A DNA stretch of 64,000 nt from Paenibacillus odorifer (GCF_000758725.1 NZ_CP009428.1:3720001-3784000); one strand, 5' to 3'. Positions 54,073 to 63,956 are shown, counted from the stretch's first letter. Program-made: numbers and translations. The notes: generated from the letters alone by a model not told the origin.

Positions 54073-55053
54073 CTATACTGCGATCGGCGCTTTTATCGAA
54101 GGATGCGGATTGTACCCCTCAATGACCAGATCTTCCAGTTCAATATCAAAAATTGATTTCTTCTGTGAATTAATAACCAGGGTAGGCAATGCTCTTAATT
54201 CTCTTGATAATTGCTCTTTCACTTGCTCAACATGGTTTGAATAGATATGCGCATCACTAATGCTGTATACAAACTCACCTACTTCTAGACCACATTCATA
54301 TGCAATTAAATGCGTAAGTAATGAGTAAGATGGAATATTGAAGTTTGCCCCGAGAAAGGAGTCAGCACTGCGTTGCAGCAAGTGGCAGCTTAGTTTACCA
54401 TTTGCAACATAGAACTGGAACATAACGTGGCAGGGCGGTAACGCAGCTTTACTTCCTTTTGTTCCGGCATTTATAACATCTTCCGGGTTCCATGCGCTCA
54501 CGATTAAACGCCGAGAATCAGGATTTGTTTTGATCTGATGAATAACGTCTTGTAATTGGTCAATTGATTCACCAGTAGAAGATGTCCAATTCCGCCATTG
54601 CTTACCGTAAACATTCCCTAGCTCACCATATTTCGCAGCAAACTCATCATCTTCTAAGACACGATCACAGAATGATTTCATCTCTGCTTGATACACTTGA
54701 TTAAAATCTTCATCAACTAAACAACGATTCCCGAAGTCTGTCATATCCGGGCCAACATATTCGTCTGATTCAACCCATCTTTTAAAAGCCCATTCATCCC
54801 AAATATGATTATTATTTTTCAATAAATAACGAATGTTGGTATCGCCTTTAATAAACCACAATAACTCACTTGCAATTAAGCGAAACGGTGTACGTTTTGT
54901 TGTAAACAGCGGGAACCCTTTTGATAAATCAAATCGCATTTGATAACCAAAAACACTAATTGTACCAGTTCCTGTACGATCTTCTTTTTTTACACCATGA
55001 TCTAAAATATATCGTAAAAAATTCAAATAGGTTTGTTCTAACTCATTCGTCAA
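54073..55053 (-). CDS. thyA: Thymidylate synthase ThyA
   Basis: Converts dUMP to dTMP with methylene-tetrahydrofolate. The 326-residue protein is the longer Lactobacillus-type with an insertion at about residues 80-150. Motifs: [56 protein letters not shown], active-site cysteine in [31 protein letters not shown] and HIYSNHVEQ. Read with dfrA downstream. The coding region seems more AT-rich than the neighbours, which may reflect a different origin. Confidence 0.96.
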   Translation of the reverse strand: MTNELEQTYLNFLRYILDHGVKKEDRTGTGTISVFGYQMRFDLSKGFPLFTTKRTPFRLIASELLWFIKGDTNIRYLLKNNNHIWDEWAFKRWVESDEYVGPDMTDFGNRCLVDEDFNQVYQAEMKSFCDRVLEDDEFAAKYGELGNVYGKQWRNWTSSTGESIDQLQDVIHQIKTNPDSRRLIVSAWNPEDVINAGTKGSKAALPPCHVMFQFYVANGKLSCHLLQRSADSFLGANFNIPSYSLLTHLIAYECGLEVGEFVYSISDAHIYSNHVEQVKEQLSRELRALPTLVINSQKKSIFDIELEDLVIEGYNPHPSIKAPIAV

Positions 55054-55194
55054 TGTACTGCACCTCCGTAATATTACACCTCATATATTATATCTGAAAA
55101 ATCCGAATTTTGTAGAAGGTAAGATAATTTTTAAATATATTTAATAATCGGGTTACATATTCAATTATAAAGGATTGGTTCAGCAAGTGTATCT

Positions 55195-56172
55195 TTACTC
55201 CGCTATCCTAAGCTCCACTCTGGCCCCATAAGCACGAACGTTTGCTTGTCCACCCACAGGAAAGGTAATCATCGGCGATGTATGTCCAAAGTCCACGTCT
55301 GCGATCACAGGAATATCAGATAATTCTTCTTTTGAGCGGATAATTGTAGTTAGCAGCTTCTTTGACATACGCGATTCTTTTTGGAATCTGCCGATCACCA
55401 ACCCTTTGACCCCTTCAAACTCAGGCTGATGAATTAGGGATTGCAGATCTCGATCAAAGGTTGCAGGTGCTGACTCATAATCATCCTCGATGAACAAAAT
55501 AGAATTCTTTAAACTAGGCATATACTCTGTTCCCTGCAAAAGATTTAAAGTGCATAAATTGCCACCAATAATCGTTCCTTTCGCTTCCCCATCATTGATA
55601 ATGAACGGACCTTCATTTTTAATAAATATCCGGTTTTCCTGATTCAGATACCACTCATCATCACTCCAATGCTTGGAAGGCTGCACGAGAATTTCTTTAT
55701 TGTCCATCATCAGCCTGCGGAAATATTCGATGGTATATTCATTATCGTGGAGCATCGCAAATGTGGAAAAATGCGGCCCGGAGTATGTAACTAATCCTGT
55801 TTGAGCATAAATCGCATTACTTAGTGCAGTAATATCCGAATAACCACATAAACGCTTTGGATTCTCCGCAATGATTGAATAATCTATATAACGCAGCAGC
55901 TGGTTACTATTGAAGCCTCCAATGGACGTTAATATTCCTTTCACTTTGGGGTCTAAAAAGGCTTCGTGCAAATCCTCAATTCTCGAATCAATAGAAGAGG
56001 AAACAAAATCATCCGTCTCAAAAGAATTTGTTGAAATGGATATCCGAAAACCTAACCGTTCAAGCTGCTCTTTGGCAATTTTTCTTTGCTGAGCATCGAT
56101 TAATGACAAACTTCTGGAAGGAGAGATAATACGCAGCTCATCTCCAAGCTTTAATTTATCAGCTCTCATCAT
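55195..56172 (-). CDS. S66-family peptidase (LD-carboxypeptidase/MccF-like)
   Basis: A 325-residue serine peptidase of family S66. Visible marks: LRIISPSRSL at the N-terminus, LTSIGGFNSNQLLRYIDY, the nucleophile serine in LCGYSDITALSNAIY, IIGGNLCTLNLL, LFIEDDYESAPATFDRDL, and the catalytic histidine in DVDFGHTSPMITFPVG. Relatives either trim muropeptides or cleave microcin C-type inhibitors; the general form here, with an IEDDYE segment, is closer to the MccF-like branch. GGAGG is four bases before ATG 56172 and seven before ATG 56169; the second may be the true start. Confidence 0.88.
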   Translation of the reverse strand: MMRADKLKLGDELRIISPSRSLSLIDAQQRKIAKEQLERLGFRISISTNSFETDDFVSSSIDSRIEDLHEAFLDPKVKGILTSIGGFNSNQLLRYIDYSIIAENPKRLCGYSDITALSNAIYAQTGLVTYSGPHFSTFAMLHDNEYTIEYFRRLMMDNKEILVQPSKHWSDDEWYLNQENRIFIKNEGPFIINDGEAKGTIIGGNLCTLNLLQGTEYMPSLKNSILFIEDDYESAPATFDRDLQSLIHQPEFEGVKGLVIGRFQKESRMSKKLLTTIIRSKEELSDIPVIADVDFGHTSPMITFPVGGQANVRAYGARVELRIAE

Positions 56173-56256
56173 TGAACCTCCCTATATTCATGAATTACAG
56201 ATTAGGTAATTACTCTTCCTTCCAGTATATCTCTTTTCAAAAAAGTGGAAAACACA

Positions 56257-56291
56257 AAAAAAGGCGGAACGCATTTGCGTCCGCCTTTCTG
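56257..56291. terminator. Terminator of the pdh operon
   Basis: AAAGGCGGAACGCA and TGCGTCCGCCTTT pair around TT, with T- or A-runs on both sides. It lies about 30 bp past the pdhD stop and also separates it from the S66 peptidase gene. Confidence 0.9.
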
Positions 56292-56320
56292 TTGCCTGCT
56301 AGAGCAATTTTGGAGAAAAA

Positions 56321-57733
56321 TTATTTCATTACATGAATTGGGTGACCTTCAACCAATTCAGCAGCTTCCATGACGATTTCGCCAAGGGTTGGATGCGCGT
56401 GAATAGTCAAGGCGATATCTTCAAGCGTTGCGCCCATTTCGATTGCTAAACCAAGTTCAGCGATCAAGTTGGATGCTTCGATACCAACGATTTGAGCTCC
56501 CAGTACCAAATTGTTCTCGGAGTTAGCAACAATTTTGATGAAGCCCTCTGGGCTGTTCAAAGATACTGCGCGACCATTTCCTGCGAATGGGAATTTGCCG
56601 CTTTTCACTTTGTAGCCTTTGTCTTTTGCTTCTTTCTCAGTCAAACCAACGCTTGAGCACTCAGGATCTGTAAATACAACAGCTGGGATGACTTTGTAGT
56701 CAACAACAGATGTAAGTCCTGCGATTGCTTCTGCAGCGATTTTACCTTCGTAAGAAGCTTTGTGAGCCAAAGCAAGACCTGGAACAACATCGCCGATAGC
56801 GAAGATGGTAGGAATGCTTGTGCGTCCTTGGTGATCAACTTTGATCAATCCGCGCTCGTCGAGCTCAAGACCGATCAGGTCCAGACCAAGTTCACCGTCA
56901 GTGTTAGGACGACGACCTACAGTAACAAGCAAGTAATCTGCTGTAACTTCTTTGGACTCGCCACCAACAGAGTATTTCACGGTTACTTCTTTGTCGTTCT
57001 GAACAGCACTTTCAGCTTTAGCGTTAGTTACGATTTCGATGCCAGTTTTAGCCATGTTTTTCGCAACAAGACGAGTCATATCTTTATCGAAGCCTGGAAG
57101 TACAGTATCCAAACCTTCGATGATTGTTACTTTAGTGCCAAATTTAGAGTACATTTGACCAAGCTCGGCACCGATGTATCCACCACCGATTACGATCATG
57201 CTCTTCGGAATTTCTGGAAGTTCCAGAGCTTCAGTCGAAGACAGAATACGTCCGCCGAATGGGAAAGGTTTAAGTTCAATTGGACGGGAACCTGTAGCAA
57301 TGATGCAGTGTTTGAAGCGGTAACGTGGAGATTCATGATCATTGAACACACGTGCTTCTGTGTCGCTGATAAACATGCACTCGCCGTTAAATACTTCAAT
57401 TTTGTTGCCCTTCATCAAGCTAGTCACACCGCTAGTCATTTTTTTAACTACGCTGTTCTTGAATTCTTGAGTTTTGGCAAAATCCACTTTAACATTCTCA
57501 GCTGTAACGCCGAAAACTTCACCATGCTGTGCAGATTCAAATTGATGTGCAGCAGCGATCAAGGCTTTAGAAGGAATACATCCACGGTTCAAACATACAC
57601 CGCCGAGTTCCGATTTATCCACGATGAGGACTTTTTGGCCGAGCTGGGCGGCACGAATTGCCGCCACATACCCACCAGGACCTGCACCAATGACCAATGT
57701 ATCAATATCTAGTGAAGCGTCTCCTACTACCAT
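56321..57733 (-). CDS. pdhD: Dihydrolipoyl dehydrogenase (E3)
   Basis: Reoxidises dihydrolipoamide with NAD in the pyruvate dehydrogenase complex. The 470-residue flavoprotein has the FAD loop LVIGAGPGGYVAAIRAAQLG, the redox disulphide GGVCLNRGCIPSKALIAA, the NAD loop MIVIGGGYIGAELGQMYSKFG, TIFAIGDVVPGLALAHKA and the C-terminal dimer site AIEMGATLEDIALTIHAHPTLGE with its His-Glu pair. GGAGG for this gene lies at the very end of pdhC. It may also supply E3 to other 2-oxoacid complexes. Confidence 0.97.
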   Translation of the reverse strand: MVVGDASLDIDTLVIGAGPGGYVAAIRAAQLGQKVLIVDKSELGGVCLNRGCIPSKALIAAAHQFESAQHGEVFGVTAENVKVDFAKTQEFKNSVVKKMTSGVTSLMKGNKIEVFNGECMFISDTEARVFNDHESPRYRFKHCIIATGSRPIELKPFPFGGRILSSTEALELPEIPKSMIVIGGGYIGAELGQMYSKFGTKVTIIEGLDTVLPGFDKDMTRLVAKNMAKTGIEIVTNAKAESAVQNDKEVTVKYSVGGESKEVTADYLLVTVGRRPNTDGELGLDLIGLELDERGLIKVDHQGRTSIPTIFAIGDVVPGLALAHKASYEGKIAAEAIAGLTSVVDYKVIPAVVFTDPECSSVGLTEKEAKDKGYKVKSGKFPFAGNGRAVSLNSPEGFIKIVANSENNLVLGAQIVGIEASNLIAELGLAIEMGATLEDIALTIHAHPTLGEIVMEAAELVEGHPIHVMK

Positions 57734-57735
57734 AA

Positions 57736-59382
57736 TTATACCTCCATAACCAGCAGCTCAGGATTATTGAGCAGCGATTTAATGTAGTTCATAAAGTTTT
57801 GAGCAGTCGCACCATCGATAATACGGTGGTCAAAGCTGAGTGACAACGCCATTACTGGAGCAACTACGATTTCACCATTTTTCACAACTGCTTTTTCACT
57901 GATACGGCCAGTTCCGAGGATAGCCACTTCAGGGAAGTTGATGATTGGAGTAAAGAACATACCGCCAGCAGAACCGATGTTACTGATGGAGATCGTGCTG
58001 CCCTTCATTTCGTTAGCAGACAATTTACCGTCACGGCCACGAACAGCCAAGTCAGTGATGCTGCTAGCGATCATCCAAATGCTCTTACGGTCAGCGTCTT
58101 TGATAACTGGAACGATCAAACCGTTTGGTGTATCAGTAGCGATACCGATATTGTAGTATTTCTTGTAGACAATTTCGCCTGCTTCTTCATCAATCATAGC
58201 ATTAAGTGCTGGGAATTGACGGGAAGCTGCAACAAGAGCCTTAACGATGAATGGAAGGTAAGTAACCTTAACGCCTTTTTTCTCAGCAATAGGTTTCATA
58301 CGCGTACGGAATGCTACCAGTTCAGTAACATCTACTTCATCCATGATGGTTACGTGCGGAGCAGTGTAAGCCGATTTAACCATTGCGTTGGAGATCGCCT
58401 TACGAATACCCTTGAATGGTACACGTTCTTCTTCAAGACTAACGTTACCGCTAGCTGCTGCAGGTGCTGCTTTAGCTTCGGTCTTAGCAGCCTTAGGAGC
58501 TTCAGACGCCGCTGCTGCTGCAGGAGCCGCAGGTGTAGAACCACCTTTCAAGAAGGCTTCTACGTCTTCACGAGTGATTTTGCCACCTTTTCCAGTTCCG
58601 TTCACTTTGGAAATATCCACTTTTTGCTCACGAGCAAATTTGCGAACGCTTGGTGTAGCCAATACATCGCGGTCAGGAGCTGGTGTTACACCTGCAGATC
58701 CGCCTTCTTTAGCATCAGCAGGGCTTGTTGCTGCAGGGGAAGAAGTAGTGTTTGCACTTCCTTTTGCTGCATCAGCTTCAGCAGATGCATGACCTTCTTG
58801 TTCAGGAACGTCGCCTTCAGCAGCGATAATAGCAACAACTTCGCCTACGCGGCAAACTTGGCCATCTTTAGTCAGAACTTCCAATACAGTACCATTCACT
58901 GGACATGGAACCTCAACTACCGCCTTGTCATTTTGAACTTCCATGATGATGTCATCATCAGTTACCTTGTCACCGGCTTTGATATGCATTTTGATGATTT
59001 CACCTTCATGCAGACCTTCACCCAGCTCAGGGAAGCGATATTCAAAATTCGATGCTTTGTTAGATGCTGGAGCAGCTGGTGCAGCTGGCGCTTGAGCAGC
59101 AGGAGCTTCAGTAGCAGCACCCTCTTGATCAGGCACGTCACCTTCTGCTTCGATAATAGCCACCACTTCACCGACACGGCATACTTGACCGTCTTTAGTC
59201 AGAACTTCCAATACAGTACCGTTTACTGGGCAAGGCACCTCAACTACCGCCTTGTCATTTTGAACTTCCATTACGATATCATCATCCGTTACCTTGTCAC
59301 CGGCTTTGATATGCATTTTGATGATTTCACCTTCATGCAGACCTTCACCTAGTTCAGGAAATCGGTATTCAAACTTTGCCAC
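57736..59382 (-). CDS. pdhC: Pyruvate dehydrogenase E2, dihydrolipoyl acetyltransferase
   Basis: Core of the pyruvate dehydrogenase complex. The 548-residue protein has two lipoyl domains (about residues 1-78 and 112-190), both with the lipoylated lysine in EVQNDKAVVEVP, joined by Ala/Pro/Glu-rich linkers; a peripheral-subunit-binding domain (ATPSVRKFAREQKVDISKV, GKGGKITREDVEAF) near residue 245; and a catalytic domain with LSLSFDHRIIDGATAQNF. The two lipoyl domains are nearly identical, also in DNA, which points to a recent duplication. It lies 3 bp ahead of pdhD. Confidence 0.97.
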   Translation of the reverse strand: MAKFEYRFPELGEGLHEGEIIKMHIKAGDKVTDDDIVMEVQNDKAVVEVPCPVNGTVLEVLTKDGQVCRVGEVVAIIEAEGDVPDQEGAATEAPAAQAPAAPAAPASNKASNFEYRFPELGEGLHEGEIIKMHIKAGDKVTDDDIIMEVQNDKAVVEVPCPVNGTVLEVLTKDGQVCRVGEVVAIIAAEGDVPEQEGHASAEADAAKGSANTTSSPAATSPADAKEGGSAGVTPAPDRDVLATPSVRKFAREQKVDISKVNGTGKGGKITREDVEAFLKGGSTPAAPAAAAASEAPKAAKTEAKAAPAAASGNVSLEEERVPFKGIRKAISNAMVKSAYTAPHVTIMDEVDVTELVAFRTRMKPIAEKKGVKVTYLPFIVKALVAASRQFPALNAMIDEEAGEIVYKKYYNIGIATDTPNGLIVPVIKDADRKSIWMIASSITDLAVRGRDGKLSANEMKGSTISISNIGSAGGMFFTPIINFPEVAILGTGRISEKAVVKNGEIVVAPVMALSLSFDHRIIDGATAQNFMNYIKSLLNNPELLVMEV

Positions 59383-59446
59383 TTTGAAAACCTCCTCGTG
59401 AAATTGGGACTAACCTTATGATTTAAACTTTATAAGATGAAACAAC

Positions 59447-59470
59447 GTTGTCATCCATATGGATGACAAC
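59447..59470. repeat. Perfect 24-bp palindrome between pdhB and pdhC
   Basis: GTTGTCATCCAT is followed directly by its exact complement. On the transcript the flanks GAAACA and TGTTTC also pair past a two-base bulge, giving a stem of about 16 bp with a small loop. There is no strong T-run. It may be an RNA processing or stabilising signal dividing the pdhAB and pdhCD parts, or a protein-binding site. Confidence 0.8.
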
Positions 59471-59488
59471 TGTTTCTCGTAAAAATAT

Positions 59489-60466
59489 TTAGAATTCCAA
59501 AACTTTCTTCACGCCTGCAATAATACGCGCAGGGTTTGGAAGCCATGTATCTTCAATTTGTGCAAATGGATATACAGTGTCAGGACCTGCGATACGAAGC
59601 ACAGGAGCTTCTAAGTGCAGTAGAGCTTTTTCATTGATCTGTGCGATAACTTCAGCAGCTACACCCGCACTCTTTTGTGCTTCTTGCACCACGATAGCAC
59701 GGTTAGTCTTCTTCACAGACGCTACAATAGTGTCGATGTCGATCGGACTTACAGTACGAAGGTCGATAATTTCAACATTAACGCCTTCTTTTTCGAGTTG
59801 CTCGGCTGCTTTGGTAGCTGTATGTACCATCAGCCCGTAAGTAATGATCGAAACGTCAGAACCTTCACGTACTACGTTCGCTTTACCAAGTTCAACTGTA
59901 TATTCACCTTCTGGCACTTCAGCACGGAATGCATGATAAAGGTTCAAGTGCTCCATGAAGAATACAGGGTCATTGTCGCGGATAGACGCGATTAAAAGTC
60001 CCTTAGCATCATATGGGTTTGAAGGAATTACAACTTTAATCCCTGGGCTTTGTGCAATCAAACCTTCGAGTGAGTCAGTATGAAGCTCAGCAGCCTTAAC
60101 TCCGCCACCAAAAGGAGTACGGAATACTACTGGAGCATTATATTTACCGCCAGAACGCCAGCGCAGACGTGCCGCTTGAACAACGATCTGATCCAGAGCT
60201 TCAAAGATAAAACCTACGAATTGAATTTCTGCAATTGGGCGGAAGCCTTGTACACCAAGACCAAATGCCAGACCGCCGATAGCGGACTCAGCTAGTGGTG
60301 TATCAAAAATACGATCTTCGCCAAATTCCTTTTGCAGACCTTCTGTTACACGGAAAACGCCACCTACATTACCAACATCCTCTCCGAAGATAAGAACGTT
60401 AGGGTCACGATTCAGTTCAACGCGCATCGCGTCGCGGATCGCTTCTTTCATATTCATTTGTGCCAT
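59489..60466 (-). CDS. pdhB: Pyruvate dehydrogenase E1, beta subunit
   Basis: A 325-residue transketolase-like partner of E1 alpha. Marks: [80 protein letters not shown], and the C-terminal transketolase fold [26 protein letters not shown] lies ten bases before the start. It follows pdhA by 15 bp and precedes pdhC by about 105 bp, which hold a palindrome. Confidence 0.97.
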   Translation of the reverse strand: MAQMNMKEAIRDAMRVELNRDPNVLIFGEDVGNVGGVFRVTEGLQKEFGEDRIFDTPLAESAIGGLAFGLGVQGFRPIAEIQFVGFIFEALDQIVVQAARLRWRSGGKYNAPVVFRTPFGGGVKAAELHTDSLEGLIAQSPGIKVVIPSNPYDAKGLLIASIRDNDPVFFMEHLNLYHAFRAEVPEGEYTVELGKANVVREGSDVSIITYGLMVHTATKAAEQLEKEGVNVEIIDLRTVSPIDIDTIVASVKKTNRAIVVQEAQKSAGVAAEVIAQINEKALLHLEAPVLRIAGPDTVYPFAQIEDTWLPNPARIIAGVKKVLEF

Positions 60467-60481
60467 TGCCTGATATCCCCC

Positions 60482-61549
60482 TTATTCAAAATCGGCTTTT
60501 TGCTCTTCCAGATGTTTAGGTGTTACTTCGAACATGCTGTCGATCAAGCCAGGTATTGTCATTTTTTCGGTTTGTTCAGCTTTTTTGATCTGCTCGTTAA
60601 CAGTAGCTTTCGCTTCATCTTTCACGCGCAGTGTATCTTCTTCAGTCCAAAGACCTTTCTTCTCCAAATACTTGGCAAGACGGGCGATTGGATCCTTTTC
60701 ACTCCATTGTCCTTCTTCTTCTTTCGAACGATATTTACTTGCATCGTCAGAAAGGGAGTGTGGACGGAAACGGTAAGTTACAGCTTCGATCAATGTAGCA
60801 CCTTCGCCGTTGCGTGCACGTTCAGCAGCATCGCGTACAGCACTGATTACTGCAAAGATGTCCATACCGTCAACCTTAATCCCTGGAATACCAGCTGCAA
60901 CCGCTTTGTGAGCGATCGATTTGGAAGCCGTTTGTTTAGCGAACGGAGTCGTAATCGCGTAACCATTGTTTTGAACAAAGAAGATTACAGGCAGTTTAAA
61001 ACGACCAGCAAAGTTCAAGCCTTCGTAGAAGTCACCTTCTGAAGAACCGCCATCACCAGTGTAAGTAATTGCAACATTCTTTTGTTTTTTCAATTTGAAG
61101 CCCATAGCAATACCAGTAGCGTGCAGGATTTGCGCACCAATGATAATTTGTGGCATCAATACATTAACACCATCAGGAATAGCTCCACCATGTTGGTGAC
61201 CACGGGAATATAAGAAAGCTTGGTACAATGGAAGTCCGTGCCATACTAGCTGCGGAATATCACGGTAGCCTGGGCATAAGAAGTCTTCTTTCTCCAAAGC
61301 GAACTCACTACCAATCATGGTAGCTTCTTGACCGGATACCGGTGCGTAGAAACCAAGACGACCTTGACGGCCAAGGTTTACTGCACGATCATCCCAAGTA
61401 CGGGTAAATACCATACGATACATAATTTCTTTCAGTTGATCGTCAGTTAAATCTGGCATCTTATCCTTATTGATAATTTCTCCATCCGGGGAAAGTACCG
61501 ATAGAGCCTCGACGTCCTCTGTATACACTTCATAAGGAACTTTACTCAT
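60482..61549 (-). CDS. pdhA: Pyruvate dehydrogenase E1, alpha subunit
   Basis: Decarboxylates pyruvate with thiamine diphosphate. The 355-residue protein has the ThDP motif YTGDGGSSEGDFYEGLNFAGRFKLPVIFFVQNNGYAIT (GDG..NN), FYAPVSGQEATMIGSEFAL and HSLSDDASKYRSKEEE. The start at ATG 61549 has GAGGTG six bases before it; the GTG at 61558 lies inside that ribosome site. It leads the pdhABCD operon, and a clear sigma-A promoter lies about 60 bp upstream. Confidence 0.97.
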   Translation of the reverse strand: MSKVPYEVYTEDVEALSVLSPDGEIINKDKMPDLTDDQLKEIMYRMVFTRTWDDRAVNLGRQGRLGFYAPVSGQEATMIGSEFALEKEDFLCPGYRDIPQLVWHGLPLYQAFLYSRGHQHGGAIPDGVNVLMPQIIIGAQILHATGIAMGFKLKKQKNVAITYTGDGGSSEGDFYEGLNFAGRFKLPVIFFVQNNGYAITTPFAKQTASKSIAHKAVAAGIPGIKVDGMDIFAVISAVRDAAERARNGEGATLIEAVTYRFRPHSLSDDASKYRSKEEEGQWSEKDPIARLAKYLEKKGLWTEEDTLRVKDEAKATVNEQIKKAEQTEKMTIPGLIDSMFEVTPKHLEEQKADFE

Positions 61550-61602
61550 TATCTTCACCTCAATAAAAAAATTTGAATATCAGCTGCCTCTGTTATAATA
61601 TT

Positions 61603-61632
61603 ATTATACACCTGTTTAGTTACTTTCGTCAA
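61603..61632 (-). promoter_or_regulatory. Sigma-A promoter of pdhABCD
   Basis: On the minus strand TTGACG (61632-61627) and a perfect TATAAT (61608-61603) are 18 bp apart. The predicted start point leaves a leader of roughly 45 nt before pdhA. No obvious repressor dyad overlaps it. Confidence 0.75.
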
Positions 61633-61814
61633 AGAAATACTTATAAAATTTATATTTCTTTAAATTTTGTATGTATAACAGGTGAGATAATTTAATATAA
61701 CAGTTTAACACTTTTCCAACAAGTAAATGATTAATAACACAGTTACACATTTAATAATTTTAGCGTAACCCTGTGTGTATTGCAAAATTCGACAAAAAAG
61801 GTGACGTGACAACG

Positions 61815-62546
61815 ATGAGCGATTCTGTTTTTCTGAAACGCACAATTGTAAAAGAAACGCTTTGGAGTGAACATCTGCAGGAGGAACGTAAATTACGTAT
61901 CTATCTGCCCCCAGGCTACAATGAAGTTCTCAGTTACCCCGTGGTGTACTGCCAAGACGGAGAAGAATTTTTCAACTTTGGACGCATTGCTACACTTGCT
62001 GGACAACTTATTATAGAAGAAGATGTCGAGCCCTTCATTATCGTCGGTGTAGAAGTTAACGTCGCTGTTCGGACTCAAGAATACGCTCCGTTCGGCAGCC
62101 GATTCAAGCAGTACCTATCTTGCTTTTCCGAAGAGATTATTCCCTTCATTGAAAAAAATTATCCCGTACGCCGTACACCCGAAGAACGAATCTTAGCCGG
62201 CGATTCCCTTGGAGGCAGCGTCTCCCTCCATCTCGCACTTGCTTATCCAGCTATCTTCACACGTATCATCAGCCTATCCGGTGCATTCTATCCCGAATCA
62301 CAAGCCATGCTGGCAAAAGAAGAAGATCTCGCCTGGCTTAACATTAATATGGTCGTTGGACTGCAGGAAACAGATTACCAGACTGATACAGGGACCTATG
62401 ATTTTGTTCAGATGAACAGAGAAACAAAAGCGTTGCTTGAAGCACGTGGAGCTACCGTATCCTACCGTGAGAAAGACGGTCGTCATCTCTGGGGCTTTTG
62501 GCAAAAGGAACTCCCTGAATCTCTACTCTATTTTTTAAACACATAA
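61815..62546 (+). CDS. Esterase D / enterochelin-esterase-like alpha/beta hydrolase
   Basis: A 243-residue alpha/beta hydrolase. Marks: LRIYLPPGYNEVLSYPVVYCQDGEEFF, the SEEIIPFIEKNYPV helix, the nucleophile elbow ILAGDSLGGSVSLHLAL, LSGAFYPES, and a late histidine in KDGRHLWGFWQKELPESL. Relatives include Fes/IroE-type siderophore esterases, YbbA-like and S-formylglutathione-hydrolase-like enzymes; there are no siderophore genes nearby. The start could be ATG 61815 or GTG 61806, since AAAAAGG is nearer the GTG. Divergent from pdhA. Confidence 0.87.
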   Translation: MSDSVFLKRTIVKETLWSEHLQEERKLRIYLPPGYNEVLSYPVVYCQDGEEFFNFGRIATLAGQLIIEEDVEPFIIVGVEVNVAVRTQEYAPFGSRFKQYLSCFSEEIIPFIEKNYPVRRTPEERILAGDSLGGSVSLHLALAYPAIFTRIISLSGAFYPESQAMLAKEEDLAWLNINMVVGLQETDYQTDTGTYDFVQMNRETKALLEARGATVSYREKDGRHLWGFWQKELPESLLYFLNT

Positions 62547-62667
62547 TGCCTTATTGATAGAAGCAAAAAATGAACATCTAAAGAACGTATGTAGATTTCA
62601 GCCGTGTTTGCGCTTACAGTTTAATCCAGCGAATTTCCTTAATTTACTTTAATACTAATCAGAGAGG

Positions 62668-62696
62668 GCTGGAACCCAACCGGGTTACAGCTTTTC
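62668..62696 (+). terminator. Terminator of the esterase gene
   Basis: GCTGGAACCC and GGGTTACAGC pair at nine of ten positions around AACC, followed by TTTTCTC. It overlaps the last bases of the convergent phosphatase gene. Confidence 0.65.
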
Positions 62697-63158
62697 TCTT
62701 ATCACCATTTCAAGCAAAACGTCACAGCCTGCATTGATTAAATCATATACCTGCTCAAAATTCCCTGTAAAATAAGGGTCTGGCACTTCTCTCAATTCTT
62801 CCTCAGGCAATAAATCCATGAAGAACAAAAGCTTAGCCTCTTCCCCACCAGGAACCTTTCGAACATTCTCTCCATTAGACTTGTCCATACAAACGATATA
62901 ATCAAACTTCTGAAAATCCTCGCTACTGACCAAACGCGCTGCCATATTTGCATAACTAATCATGTTTTGATCAAGTATACGTCTAGTCCCTTCATGCGGT
63001 TCCTTACCAATATGCCAATCTCCAGTTCCCGCACTGTCAACCAGAATCTTATGTGAAAGCTCTTGTTCATCAATCTTATGGCGCAGAACTGCCTCCGCCA
63101 TTGGTGAGCGACAAATATTACCCAGACATACAAATAGCACGTTTACGATTTCATTCAC
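62685..63158 (-). CDS. Low-molecular-weight protein tyrosine phosphatase
   Basis: A 157-residue phosphatase with the P-loop VLFVCLGNICRSPMAEAV near the N-terminus (CxxNxCRS type), the FDYIVCMDKSN helix and the general-acid aspartate in VPDPYFTGNFEQVYDLI. Such enzymes remove phosphate from protein tyrosine or arginine. The residue after CLGN is isoleucine, which in the Bacillus YwlE-type phosphatases is threonine, so phospho-tyrosine activity is a bit more likely. GGGAGG sits unusually close to ATG 63158. No cognate kinase is nearby. Confidence 0.92.
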   Translation of the reverse strand: MNEIVNVLFVCLGNICRSPMAEAVLRHKIDEQELSHKILVDSAGTGDWHIGKEPHEGTRRILDQNMISYANMAARLVSSEDFQKFDYIVCMDKSNGENVRKVPGGEEAKLLFFMDLLPEEELREVPDPYFTGNFEQVYDLINAGCDVLLEMVIREKL

Positions 63159-63314
63159 CTCCCAATTGTTAAAACATAAGTAAATATGAATTTATGCACA
63201 TAAAAAATCGCACACTATCATTTTAGCGTTGTCTTGGTCAATTGTGCAACTTTTCAATCTGCATTATACTGGGACAGGATAACCAACTAGAGTTTTAGAG
63301 GAGGAATGGATGTT

Positions 63315-63956
63315 ATGCCATCCAAACGTGTCGTTATTTTTGCCGGTGGAGAACTATCTCCGGATTATTTCGCTCTATTAGATGAAGAAGATTTTATTAT
63401 CGGTGCGGACCGGGGTGCATTATTCCTAATCTCACATGGATATATACCAGATATTGCAGTAGGTGATTTTGATTCTGTATCGCCTGAAGCTTTTCAGGAT
63501 ATTCAATCCAAAAGTAAAAAAACCATCACTTGTGATGCCGTAAACAAGGATTTAACCGACAGTGAGATGGCGCTCGATATTGCGATGAATCAGCAACCTG
63601 ATTCTATTTTACTATTAGGAGTTACAGGCACTCGAATTGACCACTCCTTAGCCAGCATTCAAATGATGACAAGGGCTCTGCAACGTCAAATCAATTGCTA
63701 CGTCATGGATTCTAATAACTATGTGACACTTACCGGATCCCAAACAGTCATTGAAGATTTGGGCTACACCTATGTATCTTTGCTTCCATTAACTCCTGAA
63801 GTAACAGGGATTACATTAGAAGGATTTCAATATCCTTTGAATGACGCCACTTTAAAGCTAGGCCAATCTCTAGGTGTAAGCAACAAACTGATTTCCTCCA
63901 CTGGAACAGTTAGAATACGTAGTGGATTATTGCTGATTATCCAGAGCAAAGACTAA
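63315..63956 (+). CDS. thiN: Thiamine pyrophosphokinase
   Basis: Converts thiamine to thiamine diphosphate using ATP. The 213-residue protein has the family blocks IIGADRGALFLISHGYIPDIAVGDFDSVSPEAF, NKDLTDSEMALDIA and LLGVTGTRIDHSLASIQMM, with the C-terminal vitamin-binding beta domain (VSLLPLTPEVTGITLEGFQYPL). The start is set at ATG 63315, ten bases after GGAGG; ATG 63306 sits almost on the ribosome site. Its product is the cofactor of PdhA encoded nearby, though the two do not share a transcript. Confidence 0.94.
   Translation: MPSKRVVIFAGGELSPDYFALLDEEDFIIGADRGALFLISHGYIPDIAVGDFDSVSPEAFQDIQSKSKKTITCDAVNKDLTDSEMALDIAMNQQPDSILLLGVTGTRIDHSLASIQMMTRALQRQINCYVMDSNNYVTLTGSQTVIEDLGYTYVSLLPLTPEVTGITLEGFQYPLNDATLKLGQSLGVSNKLISSTGTVRIRSGLLLIIQSKD

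Noticed and set aside
56762-57712. 316-codon open frame on the plus strand across pdhD
   Set aside because: It is the antisense shadow of the well-supported lipoamide dehydrogenase gene, with a Phe/Ser/Cys-rich product typical of such shadows.
58216-59352. 378-codon open frame on the plus strand across pdhC
   Set aside because: Antisense shadow of E2; its apparent repeats only mirror the duplicated lipoyl domains.
60332-61042. 236-codon open frame on the plus strand across pdhA/pdhB
   Set aside because: Antisense shadow with no ribosome site; the genes on the other strand are certain.
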